A stretch of DNA of 64,000 nucleotides, from NCBI RefSeq assembly GCF_030687895.1, contig NZ_CP117452.1, positions 2,125,501 to 2,189,500 of the forward strand, in the 5' to 3' direction. Origin of the DNA: Pseudomonas sp. FP198. GTDB taxonomy: Bacteria > Pseudomonadota > Gammaproteobacteria > Pseudomonadales > Pseudomonadaceae. Below the pieces are notes generated by a model. The model was not told where the DNA came from and ran no database searches. It saw only the letters and a list, made by a program, of their open reading frames with translations. A program made the translations under genes and the position numbers. Below, piece after piece: positions 52,992 to 62,693 of the stretch; within the stretch, counting starts at the first letter, position 1, and each line of letters begins with the position of its first letter.

Positions 52992-53777
52992 ATGGATTTC
53001 GGTAATGTCGGTTTAGTCGTAGCGGGACTGGTGGTCGGTTTCATCGTCGGGATGACCGGCGTCGGCGGCGGATCGCTGATGACGCCCATTTTATTGTGGT
53101 TCGGCATCAACCCCGCGACGGCGGTGGGGACTGACCTGCTGTACGCGGCGATTACCAAATCCGGCGGCGTTCTGGTCCACGCGAAAAACCGCAATATCGA
53201 CTGGGCCATCACCGGTTGGCTGACTTTGGGCAGCGTGCCGGCGGTTGGGCTGACCCTGTGGTTTCTCAGCAGCCTGAACAGTTCTCCCGACGCGATGAAC
53301 GCGGTCATCAAGCAAGCCCTGGGCTTCGTGCTGTTCGCCACCGCCCTGGCAATCCTGTTCAAGAAGCGCCTGCTGCAATTTGCCCATGACCGCGCCGGCG
53401 GCCACTACAACCCCAGTGGCTCGCGGCTGAACGTGCTGACTGTCATCACCGGCCTGGTGCTGGGCACGATGGTCGCATTGACGTCCATCGGCGCCGGCGC
53501 CCTGGGCACCGTCGCGCTGTTCATCCTTTATCCATTCCTGGTCACCAAGCGCCTGGTCGGCACCGAAATCGCCCATGCCGTGCCGCTGACCCTGGTCGCG
53601 GGCCTTGGCCACGCAAGCATGGGTAACATGGACTGGCACATCCTCGGCTTTCTGCTGATTGGTTCGTTGCCGGGCATCTATCTGGGCAGCCACTTGTCGG
53701 GACGCATTTCCGACGAACTCCTGCGCCCTTGCCTGGCGGTGATGTTGGCCATGATCGGCTTCAAGCTCGCGTTCTGA
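52992..53777 (+). CDS. TauE/SafE (TSUP) family permease
   Basis: 261-residue membrane protein with about eight helices in two homologous halves. GFIVGMTGVGGGSLMTPILL and LGTMVALTSIGAGALGTVALF are the paired glycine-rich motifs of the family. TSUP proteins move sulfite, sulfonates or organic acids across the inner membrane. The start at 52992 follows GAGACGGG. An AT-rich promoter lies at about 52900-52960. The substrate is unknown. Confidence 0.9.
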   Translation: MDFGNVGLVVAGLVVGFIVGMTGVGGGSLMTPILLWFGINPATAVGTDLLYAAITKSGGVLVHAKNRNIDWAITGWLTLGSVPAVGLTLWFLSSLNSSPDAMNAVIKQALGFVLFATALAILFKKRLLQFAHDRAGGHYNPSGSRLNVLTVITGLVLGTMVALTSIGAGALGTVALFILYPFLVTKRLVGTEIAHAVPLTLVAGLGHASMGNMDWHILGFLLIGSLPGIYLGSHLSGRISDELLRPCLAVMLAMIGFKLAF

Positions 53778-53846
53778 TTTGGTCGGAGTCATGGCTGCCT
53801 CGGCATAGTCATACCTGTAAACCAGGTACTGATGAGGCCTCGATCC

Positions 53847-55205
53847 ATGAACAGCCCAGCCAGAGATCTGCTGCAACGCCTGCGCCGTCGTCGCGCCGAA
53901 CCGCGCACCGACATCGCCGACATCCTGCGCCGTCACGCCGAGCCGCTGCCTGCCGAGGACAGCCCGACCTTTGGCGAAATGTTTGATCGCTTTGCCGATG
54001 CCAAGGTCGTGCTGATCGGCGAAGCCAGCCACGGCACCCATGATTTCTACCGCACCCGCGCTGCTATCACCCGGCACTTGATCGAGCGTCACGGCTTCGG
54101 CATTGTCGCGGTCGAAGCCGACTGGCCCGACGCCGGACAAATCGACCGTTGCGTGCGCGACCTGGGGCCTTCGGCCTGGAAACAGCAGGCGTTCGCCCGG
54201 TTTCCCAGCTGGATGTGGCGCAACACCGATGTCCAGGACTTTGTCCGTTGGTTACGCGGCTACAACCTCGGCCAGCCTGACGCTCATCGCGTGGAGTTTC
54301 GCGGCTTGGACGTCTACAGCCTGCGCCATTCCATCGACGAGGTACTCGATTACCTCGACAAGAGCCATCCCCACCTGGCCCGTGACGCCCGCCATCGTTA
54401 TGGCTGCCTGACGCCCTGGCACGACGACCCGGCGCTGTATGGCCATTTCACCGAGCGCGGCAACCTGGCGACGTGCGAAGACGCCGTGGTCGAACAGCTC
54501 AACACACTGCTCGCCGAGCGCCTTGATCCGTTGATCGAGGATGACGAGGGCTTTTTCAGCGCGGTGCAGAACGCCCGCGTCGTACGCGCCGCCGAACAGT
54601 ACTACCGCGCCATGTATCGCGGCGGCAAGTGATCCTGGAACCTGCGCGACCGCCACATGTTCGACACCCTGCAAAGCCTGCTGGAGCATCGCGGGCCCAA
54701 TGCGAAAGCGATCGTCTGGGCGCATAACTCCCACATCGGCAACGCCGCCGCGACACGAATGGGCTGGGAAGGTGAGTTCAACATCGGCCAGTTGTGCCGC
54801 ATGGCTTATGGCCGTGGCGCGGTGCTGCTGGGCATGGGCACCGACCGTGGCAGCGTGGCGGCGGCCGACGACTGGGACGCGCCGATGAAAATCAAGCAGG
54901 TGGTGCCAGCGCTGGCCGGCAGTTGGGAGCGGGAGTTTTCGCTGGCGGGTGTTCGCGCATCGCTTACGGACTGGCGGACCGACCCGGACGAGGCGCTGTT
55001 GGAGGTGCTGTCCGAGCCGCTGCTCGAACGCGCCATCGGGGTGATCTACCGCCCTGAAACCGAACGCCAGAGTCATTATTTCGAAGCGGTACTGGCCGAG
55101 CAATTCGATGACTGGCTCTGGTTCGAGCAGACCGAAGCCGTCACGCCGCTGCCCACGCCGCACACGCTGGAGCGCGAGGAAGACACCTTCCCGTTTGGCC
55201 TCTGA
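53847..55205 (+). pseudogene. erythromycin esterase family gene interrupted by an in-frame TGA
   Basis: Homologue of EreA-type esterases (452 codons). The first part has LIGEASHGTHDFYRTR with the family's catalytic histidine. After codon 261 a TGA (54630-54632) stops the frame, then the same frame continues with SWNLRDRHMFDTLQSLL and WAHNSHIGNAAATRMG to the normal end at 55205. No frameshift is needed: a single nonsense codon divides the gene. The flanking text YYRAMYRGGK-stop-SWNLRDRHM is a continuous family segment. A selenocysteine reading is unlikely because homologues, as I recall them, have no cysteine here. Real loss or sequencing error. Confidence 0.87.
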
Positions 55206-55341
55206 TGCCGGTCTGCCGTGGTTGCGCTATGAGTCCGTTGGCCTAAGCTTCAGGGCAGGCAATAGCGGTATCGGGCGACTCTCGCGGAACAATCGCCGCC
55301 ATGTGCAATCAGTACAGCGTAATTATCAAAAGGAGAGGCGC

Positions 55342-55890
55342 ATGCTTATTCGGTCGTTGACCTTCGCTACCTTGCTGGCCATTGCCGGCCCGTTGTTCGC
55401 TGCCGATGGCGACTCACCCCTGGTGGCGGAGGTGGGCAAGGCCCGGCCCGTGATTGTCATTGCGCCCAGCTCTGTCGATCCTGCGTGGGTCAGCCTGAAG
55501 AAAGCCTTGGACGAGCCGGCGGGCAAGCAGGGTTTCTCGGAGCGCAACATGGTGCTTTATACCGTGCTCAATACCATCGGCCAGCGTGATGGCAAGGACC
55601 TCGACCCGCAAAGCACCATGGCGCTGATCCGTTCCCTCAAGCTGGGAGCGGGAGCGCAGACCAAGATCATCCTGGTGGGCAAGGATGGGGAAAAGAAGCT
55701 TGAACATTCCGGCGCGATCGAACTGAAGGCGCTGTTCGATACCGTCGACAAGCTGCCCGAGACGGAAAAACAAGCCACGGCGCCCACCCCACCGCCAGCG
55801 CCGGAACCCGAGCCGGCCAAGGACACCAAAGGCGTCAAGCCGGGCAAGGCGACCAAGCCTGCGGCTGCGCCGAAGCCGTTGGATGATTGA
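55342..55890 (+). CDS. DUF4174 family exported protein
   Basis: 182 residues. The signal peptide is about 1-20 (cut after LFAA). The core (about 27-130; RPVIVIAPSSVDPAWVSLKKAL, TKIILVGKDGEKKLEHSGAIELKALFDTVDKLPETE) is the DUF4174 domain, thioredoxin-like in layout but without cysteines. A proline- and lysine-rich tail (about 140-182) follows. ATG 55342 has AGGAGAGG upstream; the open frame runs from 55108 through the neighbour's end. The function is unknown. Confidence 0.85.
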   Translation: MLIRSLTFATLLAIAGPLFAADGDSPLVAEVGKARPVIVIAPSSVDPAWVSLKKALDEPAGKQGFSERNMVLYTVLNTIGQRDGKDLDPQSTMALIRSLKLGAGAQTKIILVGKDGEKKLEHSGAIELKALFDTVDKLPETEKQATAPTPPPAPEPEPAKDTKGVKPGKATKPAAAPKPLDD

Positions 55891-55914
55891 TTCCTGAAGG
55901 CGATGAGTCCCCTT

Positions 55915-56032
55915 GTGGTGAGGGGATTTATCCCCGCTGGCTGCGAAAAGCAGCCCTATGCTTCTTCCTGGCTCATCGCCTGACAGCTTTGGGGCCGCTT
56001 CGCGACCCAGCGGGAGCAAGCTCCCTCGCCAC
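55915..56032. repeat. REP type B inverted pair (one copy diverged)
   Basis: A diverged GTGGTGAGGGGATTTATCCC copy at 55915-55934 and an inverted type B copy ending CCTCGCCAC at 56032 flank a spacer between convergent genes. Confidence 0.75.
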
Positions 56033-56041
56033 AAAAGCAGC

Positions 56042-57190
56042 TCATCGCGCTTCTAATGCCAGCAGGATCTGGTGTGCGGCTCTCACCCGTGCTTCAATCG
56101 GGTAGTTCTTGTTCGCCAAGATCACGATCCCCAAGTCCTCTCCAGCGACGAACGCTGCGTATGCGCCGAAACCGTTGGTCGACCCTGTCTTGTTGATCCA
56201 GGCGCCGTCGGGGGCCGGGAGCGGTGGGGTGAGCGGCTCGGCCTTTTGCGGCGTCAGGGCCATTTGTGGGGTGTTGCCGGCGAGCAAGCCATCGAGGGTG
56301 AGCGGAGGTAGGTAGAACTCCCAGCCCAGCCCCTGGTGCATCCTTCCAACCTTGTAGAAACCTGTCTGTGTCGTAGCAATGGCTTGCTGCAGATCCGCGT
56401 CCAGTTTCCCGGGCTGCAGATTGACCTCGACAAACCGGATCAGGTCCGCTGAGCTGATCTTCACCCCGTAGGCTTCGGAGGCCAGCGCGCCAGGCCCGAC
56501 CCGCACAGGCTTGCCATCCTTGGCATAACCTTGGGCGTAGGTTCCCATTTGATCTTGTGGCACGTGTACGTAGCTGTGCTTGAGGCCCAGCCCCGGCATC
56601 AGCGTCTGTTCCATCACCTCATCAAACGGTCGACCCAGGCTGCGGGCCGCCAGGAAGCCGAACAGGCCGATGCTCGGGTTCGAATAGAGCCGCTGGGTGC
56701 CGGCCGGGTAGAGCGGTTTCCAGGATTTGTAGTAGCCGAACATCCGGTCGGGATGGTCGGCATCGTCGGGAAACTGCAATGGCAGGCCGCCCGCGCTATA
56801 GGTGGCGAGATCGAGCAGGCGGGCGTTTTCAAGGGCACTGCCGCGCAGTTCGGGGGCGTAGCGACCGGCGAGGTCCGACAGCTGCAGTTTGCCCTGGGCC
56901 TGGGCGTAGGCGCCGAGGGTCGCGGTAAACGTCTTGCTGATCGAGCCGACTTCGAACAGGGTCTGCTCGGTGACGGCTTTTCTGGTGTCTTTGGAGGCAA
57001 CGCCATAATTGAAGAACCGGCGCTGGCCGTTGTGCGTGATCGCCACGGCCATGCCCGCGATGTCCTGCTCTTTCATCAAGGGTTGGATAACGGCATTGAC
57101 CGTGTCTTCAATGCGCTCCTGGGCGAAGCCCGGGGTCGTCCCGCAGGCCAGGACAAAAGTCCCGGCGAGTATCGATTTGGCAATGTGCAT
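56042..57190 (-). CDS. ampC: class C beta-lactamase (AmpC)
   Basis: 382-residue serine beta-lactamase with a signal peptide (about 1-23, ending GFA). The active-site motifs are complete: SISK (nucleophile Ser83), the YSN triad near 168-170 and KTG near residue 335. It hydrolyses cephalosporins in the periplasm. No ampR lies next to it; the neighbour is a divergent DyP peroxidase, so its control would have to be from elsewhere. Confidence 0.95.
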   Translation of the reverse strand: MHIAKSILAGTFVLACGTTPGFAQERIEDTVNAVIQPLMKEQDIAGMAVAITHNGQRRFFNYGVASKDTRKAVTEQTLFEVGSISKTFTATLGAYAQAQGKLQLSDLAGRYAPELRGSALENARLLDLATYSAGGLPLQFPDDADHPDRMFGYYKSWKPLYPAGTQRLYSNPSIGLFGFLAARSLGRPFDEVMEQTLMPGLGLKHSYVHVPQDQMGTYAQGYAKDGKPVRVGPGALASEAYGVKISSADLIRFVEVNLQPGKLDADLQQAIATTQTGFYKVGRMHQGLGWEFYLPPLTLDGLLAGNTPQMALTPQKAEPLTPPLPAPDGAWINKTGSTNGFGAYAAFVAGEDLGIVILANKNYPIEARVRAAHQILLALEAR

Positions 57191-57416
57191 CTGGACCGCT
57201 CTCGTTAGCCTTCCTTGAGGGCGGTCAATCTAGGACGTTTTCCGCTGTCGGGCAATCCGAGGCGATCGAGTAGAGGGCCAGGTTCAGAGTGGTCCCACAA
57301 GGATGCGGGAGCATTCCTACAAAAAAGCCCGGCGGCCTGACGCGACCGGCCTCAAGCCGAACCACACAAAGCGGCGGCCGCCGGGTAAACTCGCGGCTCT
57401 TTCCAAAGGAGTTCCC

Positions 57417-58295
57417 ATGAGTTACTACCAGCCCGGCATTCTCGCCACCCCTGTTCCGCCTCAGGCCCGTCATCTGTTTTTTGCCCTGGAATCGGTCGAG
57501 GCGCTGCCGGCTGCGATCGACAAGCTGTTGTTGCAACTGGATGGCCGCGTGGTAGTCGGCTTTGGCGAGTCGCTGGTCCAGGCGTTGGGCGCCAAGGTCG
57601 AGGGCTTGCGCGCGTTCCCGGCGCTGGCGGGCGTCGGCGTGGACAACCCTTCGACCCAGCACGCGCTCTGGTGCTGGCTGCACGGCGAGGACCGGGGCGA
57701 ACTGATGCACCGCAGTCGCGCCATCGAAGCGGCATTGGCGCCGGCACTGCGTCTGGTGCAGATGAACGAAACCTTTCGGCACATGACCGGCCACGACCTG
57801 ACCGGCTACGAAGATGGCACCGAAAACCCTCACGACGAAGCGGCCGTGGCCGCCGCCCTGGCCCAGGGCAACGACGGGCTGCGCGGTGGCAGTTTTGCTG
57901 CGATCCAGCAATGGCAGCATGACCTGGACGGTTTCGCCGCGATGCACCCCCATGAGCGAGACAACATCATGGGCCGGCGCCTGAGCGATAACGAAGAGCT
58001 CGAAGATGCGCCTGAGTCGGCCCACGTCAAGCGCACGGCCCAGGAAAGCTTTGCTCCGGAGGCTTTTGTCGTACGCCGTTCCATGCCCTGGATCGAAGGT
58101 GACCGCGCTGGCCTGATGTTCCTGGCGTTCGGTTTTTCCCTGGACGCCTTCGAGGCGCAATTGCGGCGCATGAGCGGTCTGGAGGACGGTATTACCGATG
58201 GCCTGTATCGCATGAGCCGGCCGATTACCGGTGGTTACTACTGGTGCCCGCCGCAGCTGGACGGGCGCCTGGACCTGCGGGCTCTCGCCCGCTAA
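57417..58295 (+). CDS. Dyp-type haem peroxidase
   Basis: 292-residue dye-decolorizing peroxidase, cytoplasmic (no signal peptide). GYEDGTENP carries the GxxDG motif with the distal aspartate; the histidine in ESAHVKRTAQ is the likely proximal haem ligand. The length fits the bacterial B-type class. ATG 57417 follows AAAGGAG; the open frame from 57303 lacks a better start. It oxidises bulky aromatic substrates with peroxide. It lies 98 bp upstream of an SDR gene on the same strand. Confidence 0.92.
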   Translation: MSYYQPGILATPVPPQARHLFFALESVEALPAAIDKLLLQLDGRVVVGFGESLVQALGAKVEGLRAFPALAGVGVDNPSTQHALWCWLHGEDRGELMHRSRAIEAALAPALRLVQMNETFRHMTGHDLTGYEDGTENPHDEAAVAAALAQGNDGLRGGSFAAIQQWQHDLDGFAAMHPHERDNIMGRRLSDNEELEDAPESAHVKRTAQESFAPEAFVVRRSMPWIEGDRAGLMFLAFGFSLDAFEAQLRRMSGLEDGITDGLYRMSRPITGGYYWCPPQLDGRLDLRALAR

Positions 58296-58393
58296 GCAGC
58301 GTCCCGCCCCGGCAGGCCGGTCGCGTTGTGCAAATCGTCGAGTCAACGCTATCCTTGGGCCCGACGTATTTGCCTGGAAACGGGAGAGCAAGC

Positions 58394-59140
58394 GTGGATA
58401 AAGTCATCGTCATCACCGGTGGCGGGCGTGGGATCGGGGCGGCCACGGCGTTGTTGGCGGCCGACCTGGGCTATCGGATCTGCATCAACTACCAGTCGGA
58501 TGAAAACGCTGCCCAGGATGTGCTCGCCCAGATCCGTGCCAAGGGCGCGCAGGCCATTGCGGTGCGGGCCGACGTGAGCATCGAGGACGAAGTGGTCGGC
58601 CTGTTCAACCGCGTGGATACCGAGCTGGGCCGTGTCACCGCCCTGGTGAACAACGCCGGTACGGTTGCCCACAAGTCCCGACTCGATGAAATGTCCGAGT
58701 TCCGCATGCTCAAGATCCTGAAGACCAACGTGCTCGGGCCGATGTTGTGCGCCAAGCAGGCGGTGCTGCGCATGTCACCCCGGCATGGCGGGCAGGGCGG
58801 CAGCATCGTCAACGTTTCCTCGGTTGCCGCGCGCTTGGGCGCACCGGGTGAGTATGTCGACTACGCGGCCTCCAAGGGCGCGTTGGACACCTTCACGGTC
58901 GGCCTTTCCAAGGAGGTCGCCGGCGAAGGTATTCGCGTCAATGCGGTCCGCCCGGGCTACATCTACACCGATTTCCATGCCCTCAGCGGCGATCCGGAGC
59001 GGGTCAGCAAGCTGGAATCGGCGATCCCCATGGCCCGGGGCGGACGGCCGGACGAAGTGGCCGAGGCGATTATCTGGCTGCTGTCGGACAAGGCTTCGTA
59101 TGCGACCGGGACGTTTGTGGAGCTGGGGGGCGGGCGCTGA
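58394..59140 (+). CDS. SDR family oxidoreductase
   Basis: 248-residue short-chain dehydrogenase. The cofactor loop is TGGGRGIG near residues 8-15, the NNAG motif is in ALVNNAGTVAHKS, and the catalytic serine, tyrosine and lysine are in VNVSSVAARLG and YVDYAASKGAL. The C-terminal SYATGTFVELGGGR is typical of this family. The start is GTG 58394 with GGGAGA eight bases away. The substrate is unknown. It could be cotranscribed with the peroxidase gene. Confidence 0.9.
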   Translation: MDKVIVITGGGRGIGAATALLAADLGYRICINYQSDENAAQDVLAQIRAKGAQAIAVRADVSIEDEVVGLFNRVDTELGRVTALVNNAGTVAHKSRLDEMSEFRMLKILKTNVLGPMLCAKQAVLRMSPRHGGQGGSIVNVSSVAARLGAPGEYVDYAASKGALDTFTVGLSKEVAGEGIRVNAVRPGYIYTDFHALSGDPERVSKLESAIPMARGGRPDEVAEAIIWLLSDKASYATGTFVELGGGR

Positions 59141-59171
59141 TCTCAGTTTCTTCTTGTCTGTGCCGGCCTCT

Positions 59172-59263
59172 TCGCGAGCAGGCTCGCTCCCACATCGGGT
59201 CTCTTTTTGGCACATATTTCAGGTGTGCAGCAAAATCCAGTGTGGGAGCGAGCCTGCTCGCGA
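59172..59263. repeat. REP type A doublet in reversed order
   Basis: The inverted copy comes first (59172-59193) and the direct copy second (59242-59263), the opposite arrangement to the other REP doublets in the window. Confidence 0.85.
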
Positions 59264-59289
59264 AGGCAATCCCAAAGGCGAAATCGCAC

Positions 59290-60699
59290 TCAGAACGATC
59301 GAATAATCCGCCCCAACGTCTCCATGGCCTTTTCCGACACATCGGTCCAGGGCCCGCCATAGTTCAGGCGAATACAGTTCCTGAAGCGCCGCGTCGCTGA
59401 AAAGATCGGCCCCGGTGCGATGCTGATGCCTTGCGCCAGGGCCATCTGGAACAGTTTCAGCGAATCGATCTGCTCCGGCAGCTCCAGCCATAAGAAGTAA
59501 CCACCCGCCGGCTGGCTCACCCGAGTCTGCGCCGGAAAATACCGGGCTATGGCGGCGAGCATGGCGCTTTGCTGTTCTTCCAGGGCGTAGCGCAACTTGC
59601 GCAGGTGCCGGTCGTAGCCTCCATGTTGCAGGTAATCGGCGATCGCGGCCTGGGCCGGCATCGAGGCGCACAGGGAGGTCATCAACTTGAGTCGTTCGAT
59701 CTTGCGAGCGTAGCGCCCGGCCGCGACCCAGCCGATGCGGTAACCCGGGGCCAGGCTCTTGGCGAATGAGCCGCAGTGCATCACCAGGCCTTCGGTGTCG
59801 AACGCTTTCGCCGGCTTGGGTGCCTGCTGGCCGTAGTAGAGTTCGGCATAGACATCATCCTCGATCAACGGCACCTGGTAGCGACGCAACAGTTCGACCA
59901 AGGCCTGTTTGCGCGCTTCGGGCATGGTCGCGCCAATCGGGTTCTGGAAGCTGGTCATGCACCAGCAGGCCTTGACCGGATGGCGCGCCAGCGTCTGTTC
60001 CAGCACGTCGAGATCAATGCCGTCGCGTGGGTGGACGGGGATTTCCACCGCCTTGAGTTTCAGCCGTTCGAGCACTTGCAGGCTGGCATAGAACGCGGGC
60101 GCCTCGATTGCCACCAGGTCGCCCGGCTCGGTCACGGCTTGCAGGCACAGGTTCAATGCCTCCAGGGCGCCGTTGGTGACGAGCAGTTCCTCCATGGGCA
60201 GCATCAGCCCGCCGACCATATAGCGCAGGGCGATCTGGCGGCGCAGTTGAGGGTTACCCGGTGACATGTCGGTGACCACTACGCGCGGATCCATGTCCCG
60301 CGTGGCGCTGGACAACGAGCGGGACAGGCGTTGCAGGGGAAACAGCGTCGGGCTGGGGAATGCCGAGCCGAACGGTACGGTCGTCGGATCCTTGATCGAG
60401 TCGAGCACCGAAAATACCAGTTCGCTGACGTCGACCTCGGTGGACTCGTGGACCTGGCTGCTGGCGACCGGCTCGCAGAACGGGCTCGGCGCGTGATGAT
60501 TGACGAAGTAGCCGGAGCGCGGCCGGGCGCGGATCAGGCCACGTCGCTCCAGCAGGTAATAGGCCTGGAACACGGTGGACGGACTGACGCCGTAGGTCTG
60601 GCTGGCGTAGCGCACCGACGGCACCCGTTGGCCGGGCCCGAGCATGCCGGAGCGGATCAGTTCGGCGATATCGTCGGCAAATTTTTCGTAGCGTTTCAT
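59290..60699 (-). CDS. MocR-type regulator (GntR HTH plus aminotransferase domain)
   Basis: 469 residues from ATG 60699. The N-terminal GntR winged helix (about 1-70, PGQRVPSVRYASQTYGVSPSTVFQAYYLLERRGLI) is followed by a fold-type I aminotransferase domain (about 100-460) with the PLP lysine in CGSFAKSLAPGYRIGW. Such regulators bind PLP and often an amino-acid-derived effector. The open frame extends to 60831 through a REPIN, so that part is not coding. Its targets are unknown. Confidence 0.92.
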   Translation of the reverse strand: MKRYEKFADDIAELIRSGMLGPGQRVPSVRYASQTYGVSPSTVFQAYYLLERRGLIRARPRSGYFVNHHAPSPFCEPVASSQVHESTEVDVSELVFSVLDSIKDPTTVPFGSAFPSPTLFPLQRLSRSLSSATRDMDPRVVVTDMSPGNPQLRRQIALRYMVGGLMLPMEELLVTNGALEALNLCLQAVTEPGDLVAIEAPAFYASLQVLERLKLKAVEIPVHPRDGIDLDVLEQTLARHPVKACWCMTSFQNPIGATMPEARKQALVELLRRYQVPLIEDDVYAELYYGQQAPKPAKAFDTEGLVMHCGSFAKSLAPGYRIGWVAAGRYARKIERLKLMTSLCASMPAQAAIADYLQHGGYDRHLRKLRYALEEQQSAMLAAIARYFPAQTRVSQPAGGYFLWLELPEQIDSLKLFQMALAQGISIAPGPIFSATRRFRNCIRLNYGGPWTDVSEKAMETLGRIIRSF

Positions 60700-60742
60700 G
60701 GCAGGCCCGGTTTGGAATAACGCGTGGTTCGCGCTTTTAAGT

Positions 60743-60831
60743 GTGGGAGCGAGCTTGCTCGCGATGAGGCCGGCACATTCAACGCTGAGGCCGTCTGGCG
60801 GTCCGCCATCGCGAGCACGCTCGCTCCCCAC
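60743..60831. repeat. REPIN between the MocR gene and ccoG
   Basis: REP type A copy at 60743-60764 and an inverted copy at 60809-60831 that has one extra C (CTCCCCAC). Confidence 0.88.
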
Positions 60832-60853
60832 AAAAGCAAGGCATCTTACGGCT

Positions 60854-62266
60854 TCACCGATTCATCGGTGCCACAAAACGGCTTTTTGCTTGGCTGTAAA
60901 TGTCGGGCTCATCACTGTCGGCGACCTTGAACGTCAGTTCCTGCGAGCCTTTGTCCGGCCGTTCGTTGAGCATCGCCACCGACACCGGCACGTCGACGAT
61001 TTCTCCCGGTGCCAGGCTCAGCTGCGTCCTGCCTTGCAGGACGAAACCAGCGCCGTCCACCAGCGATAATTGGTACGCCTGGCGTTGCTGGGTCTTGTTG
61101 ATGATCTTCAGGCTGTAGATGTTTTCGATCTGGCCTTGGCTGTTCTCACGGAACAGGCCACGGTCCTTGCTCACATCCAGCGACACCATTGGCCGCTCCA
61201 CCAGTGCCAGGGCCAGCGCAGCGATCATGACCATCAGTACCGCCGTGTAGCCGACCAGCCGTGGTCGCAGCAGGTGAGTCTTGCCGCCTTGCAACTGACG
61301 TTCGGAGGTGTATTTGATCAGGCCACGGGCGTAGCCCATCTTGTCCATGATCGAATCACAGGCGTCGATGCAGGCCGCGCAGCCGATGCACTCCATTTGC
61401 AGACCGTCGCGAATATCGATGCCGGTCGGGCAGACCTGTACGCACATCTGGCAGTCAATGCAGTCGCCCAACCCGATGTTGGCCGGGACCGCATCGCGTT
61501 TGCGCGGTCCGCGAATTTCGCCACGGGCCGCGTCGTAAGAAATAGTCAGTGTGTCTTTATCGAACATCACGCTCTGGAACCGCGCATAAGGACACATGTG
61601 CATGCACACGGCTTCGCGCAGCCAGCCGGCATTGAGGTAGGTCGCCCCGGTGAAAAAAAGTACCCAGAACAGGCTGACGCCAGCCAGCTGCAGGGTCAGC
61701 AGTTCTTCCGCCAGCGGCCGGATCGGGGTGAAGTAGCCTACAAACGTCAGGCCAGTGAGCAGGCTGATGGCCAGCCACAACGTATGTTTGGCCGAGCGTC
61801 GCAGCATTTTGTTCACACCCCACGGCGCGGCTTGCAGCTTGATCCGCTGGTTGCGCTCACCTTCGGTGATCTTCTCGACCCACATGAAGATCCACGTCCA
61901 TGAGCTCTGGGGGCAGGTGTATCCGCACCACACACGGCCGGCAAATACGGTGATCGCAAACAGGCCGAACGCGGCAATGATCAACAACGCCGACAGCAGG
62001 ATGAAGTCCTGGGGCCAGAAGGTCGCGCCGAAAATGTGGAATTTGCTTTCGGAAAGATCCCAGAGCACTGCCTGGCGACCGTTCCAGTCCAGCCACACCG
62101 TGCCGAAGAACAGCAGGAACAGGACGCCGGCACCGCTGATGCGCAGGGTACGAAACAAACCGCTGAAGCTACGGGTGTGGATCAGGTTGTCGGTAGTCCT
62201 GGCCCTGATCCTCGTGGGCGCGGGGTCGAAGGTCTGTATCAACTGGGCGGGGATTCTTTCGCTCAT
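60854..62266 (-). CDS. ccoG: cytochrome c oxidase accessory protein CcoG (FixG-like)
   Basis: 470-residue membrane iron-sulfur protein needed for cbb3-type cytochrome oxidase assembly. About five membrane helices and two ferredoxin-like [4Fe-4S] motifs, CIDCQMCVQVCPTG and CIGCAACIDACD, near residues 255-295. The N-terminal half has VWCGYTCPQSSWTWIFMW, and the C-terminal periplasmic part has an immunoglobulin-like domain. The ccoNOPQ and ccoIS genes are not in the window. No ANR box (TTGAT-N4-ATCAA) is visible in the 190 bp upstream. Confidence 0.94.
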   Translation of the reverse strand: MSERIPAQLIQTFDPAPTRIRARTTDNLIHTRSFSGLFRTLRISGAGVLFLLFFGTVWLDWNGRQAVLWDLSESKFHIFGATFWPQDFILLSALLIIAAFGLFAITVFAGRVWCGYTCPQSSWTWIFMWVEKITEGERNQRIKLQAAPWGVNKMLRRSAKHTLWLAISLLTGLTFVGYFTPIRPLAEELLTLQLAGVSLFWVLFFTGATYLNAGWLREAVCMHMCPYARFQSVMFDKDTLTISYDAARGEIRGPRKRDAVPANIGLGDCIDCQMCVQVCPTGIDIRDGLQMECIGCAACIDACDSIMDKMGYARGLIKYTSERQLQGGKTHLLRPRLVGYTAVLMVMIAALALALVERPMVSLDVSKDRGLFRENSQGQIENIYSLKIINKTQQRQAYQLSLVDGAGFVLQGRTQLSLAPGEIVDVPVSVAMLNERPDKGSQELTFKVADSDEPDIYSQAKSRFVAPMNR

Positions 62267-62420
62267 GGTCGGTCGCTCATCAGCCGCTATCTGGCCGGAG
62301 CACTATGACCATCGAACTGTTTGCATAACAGACTCAGGTAACGGGATAAAAACCGGATCAGATACCGTGCGGCCCCGGCCCTGCGACACTTTGCTGCACC
62401 CCAGCGATGACCGAACAACA

Positions 62421-62456
62421 CTCTGTGGCAAGGGGGCAAGCTCCCTTGCCACAGAG
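62421..62456. repeat. palindromic REP type B-like hairpin
   Basis: CTCTGTGGCAAGGG and CCCTTGCCACAGAG form a 14-bp stem with a short loop, four bases past the stop of the small DUF gene; it could act as its terminator. Confidence 0.7.
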
Positions 62457-62459
62457 GGT

Positions 62460-62693
62460 TCAAACCACCGAGTCGCTATCAGTCGCCTTGAGGTTTTGCC
62501 GTCCGTCAGCCGCCCCGGCCACGGTCAGCGCATCCACTTCCGCCTCGGTCAGGTAGACCCGCCCGCCATTAAGCTCCACGGCTGACATGGCCTTGTCTGG
62601 GTCGGTGATGATCGTCAGTTCGCTCGCGGGCCGCTGCTCCTGGCCTTTGGGGGTGTCGAAGTAACAGATCTGGTGATCGATGCGCACAGCCAT
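62460..62693 (-). CDS. small DUF3203-like protein
   Basis: 77 residues, no signal peptide. The N-terminal MAVRIDHQICYFDTPKG and the middle ELNGGRVYLTEAEVDALTVAGAADGR remind me of the DUF3203 family of small Pseudomonas proteins of unknown function. The ending NLKATDSDSVV is polar. A GGAGTA site precedes the ATG at 62693. It is divergent from the MgtC-like gene. Family assignment is from memory. Confidence 0.65.
   Translation of the reverse strand: MAVRIDHQICYFDTPKGQEQRPASELTIITDPDKAMSAVELNGGRVYLTEAEVDALTVAGAADGRQNLKATDSDSVV

Noticed and set aside
54630..54632. TGA in the erythromycin-esterase gene as a selenocysteine codon, given selD nearby
   Set aside because: I know of no cysteine at this position in homologues and see no catalytic role or stem-loop after it; a nonsense mutation or sequencing error is simpler.
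57318..57360. T run on the minus strand upstream of the DyP gene as a terminator
   Set aside because: No stable stem precedes it and no minus-strand gene ends there.
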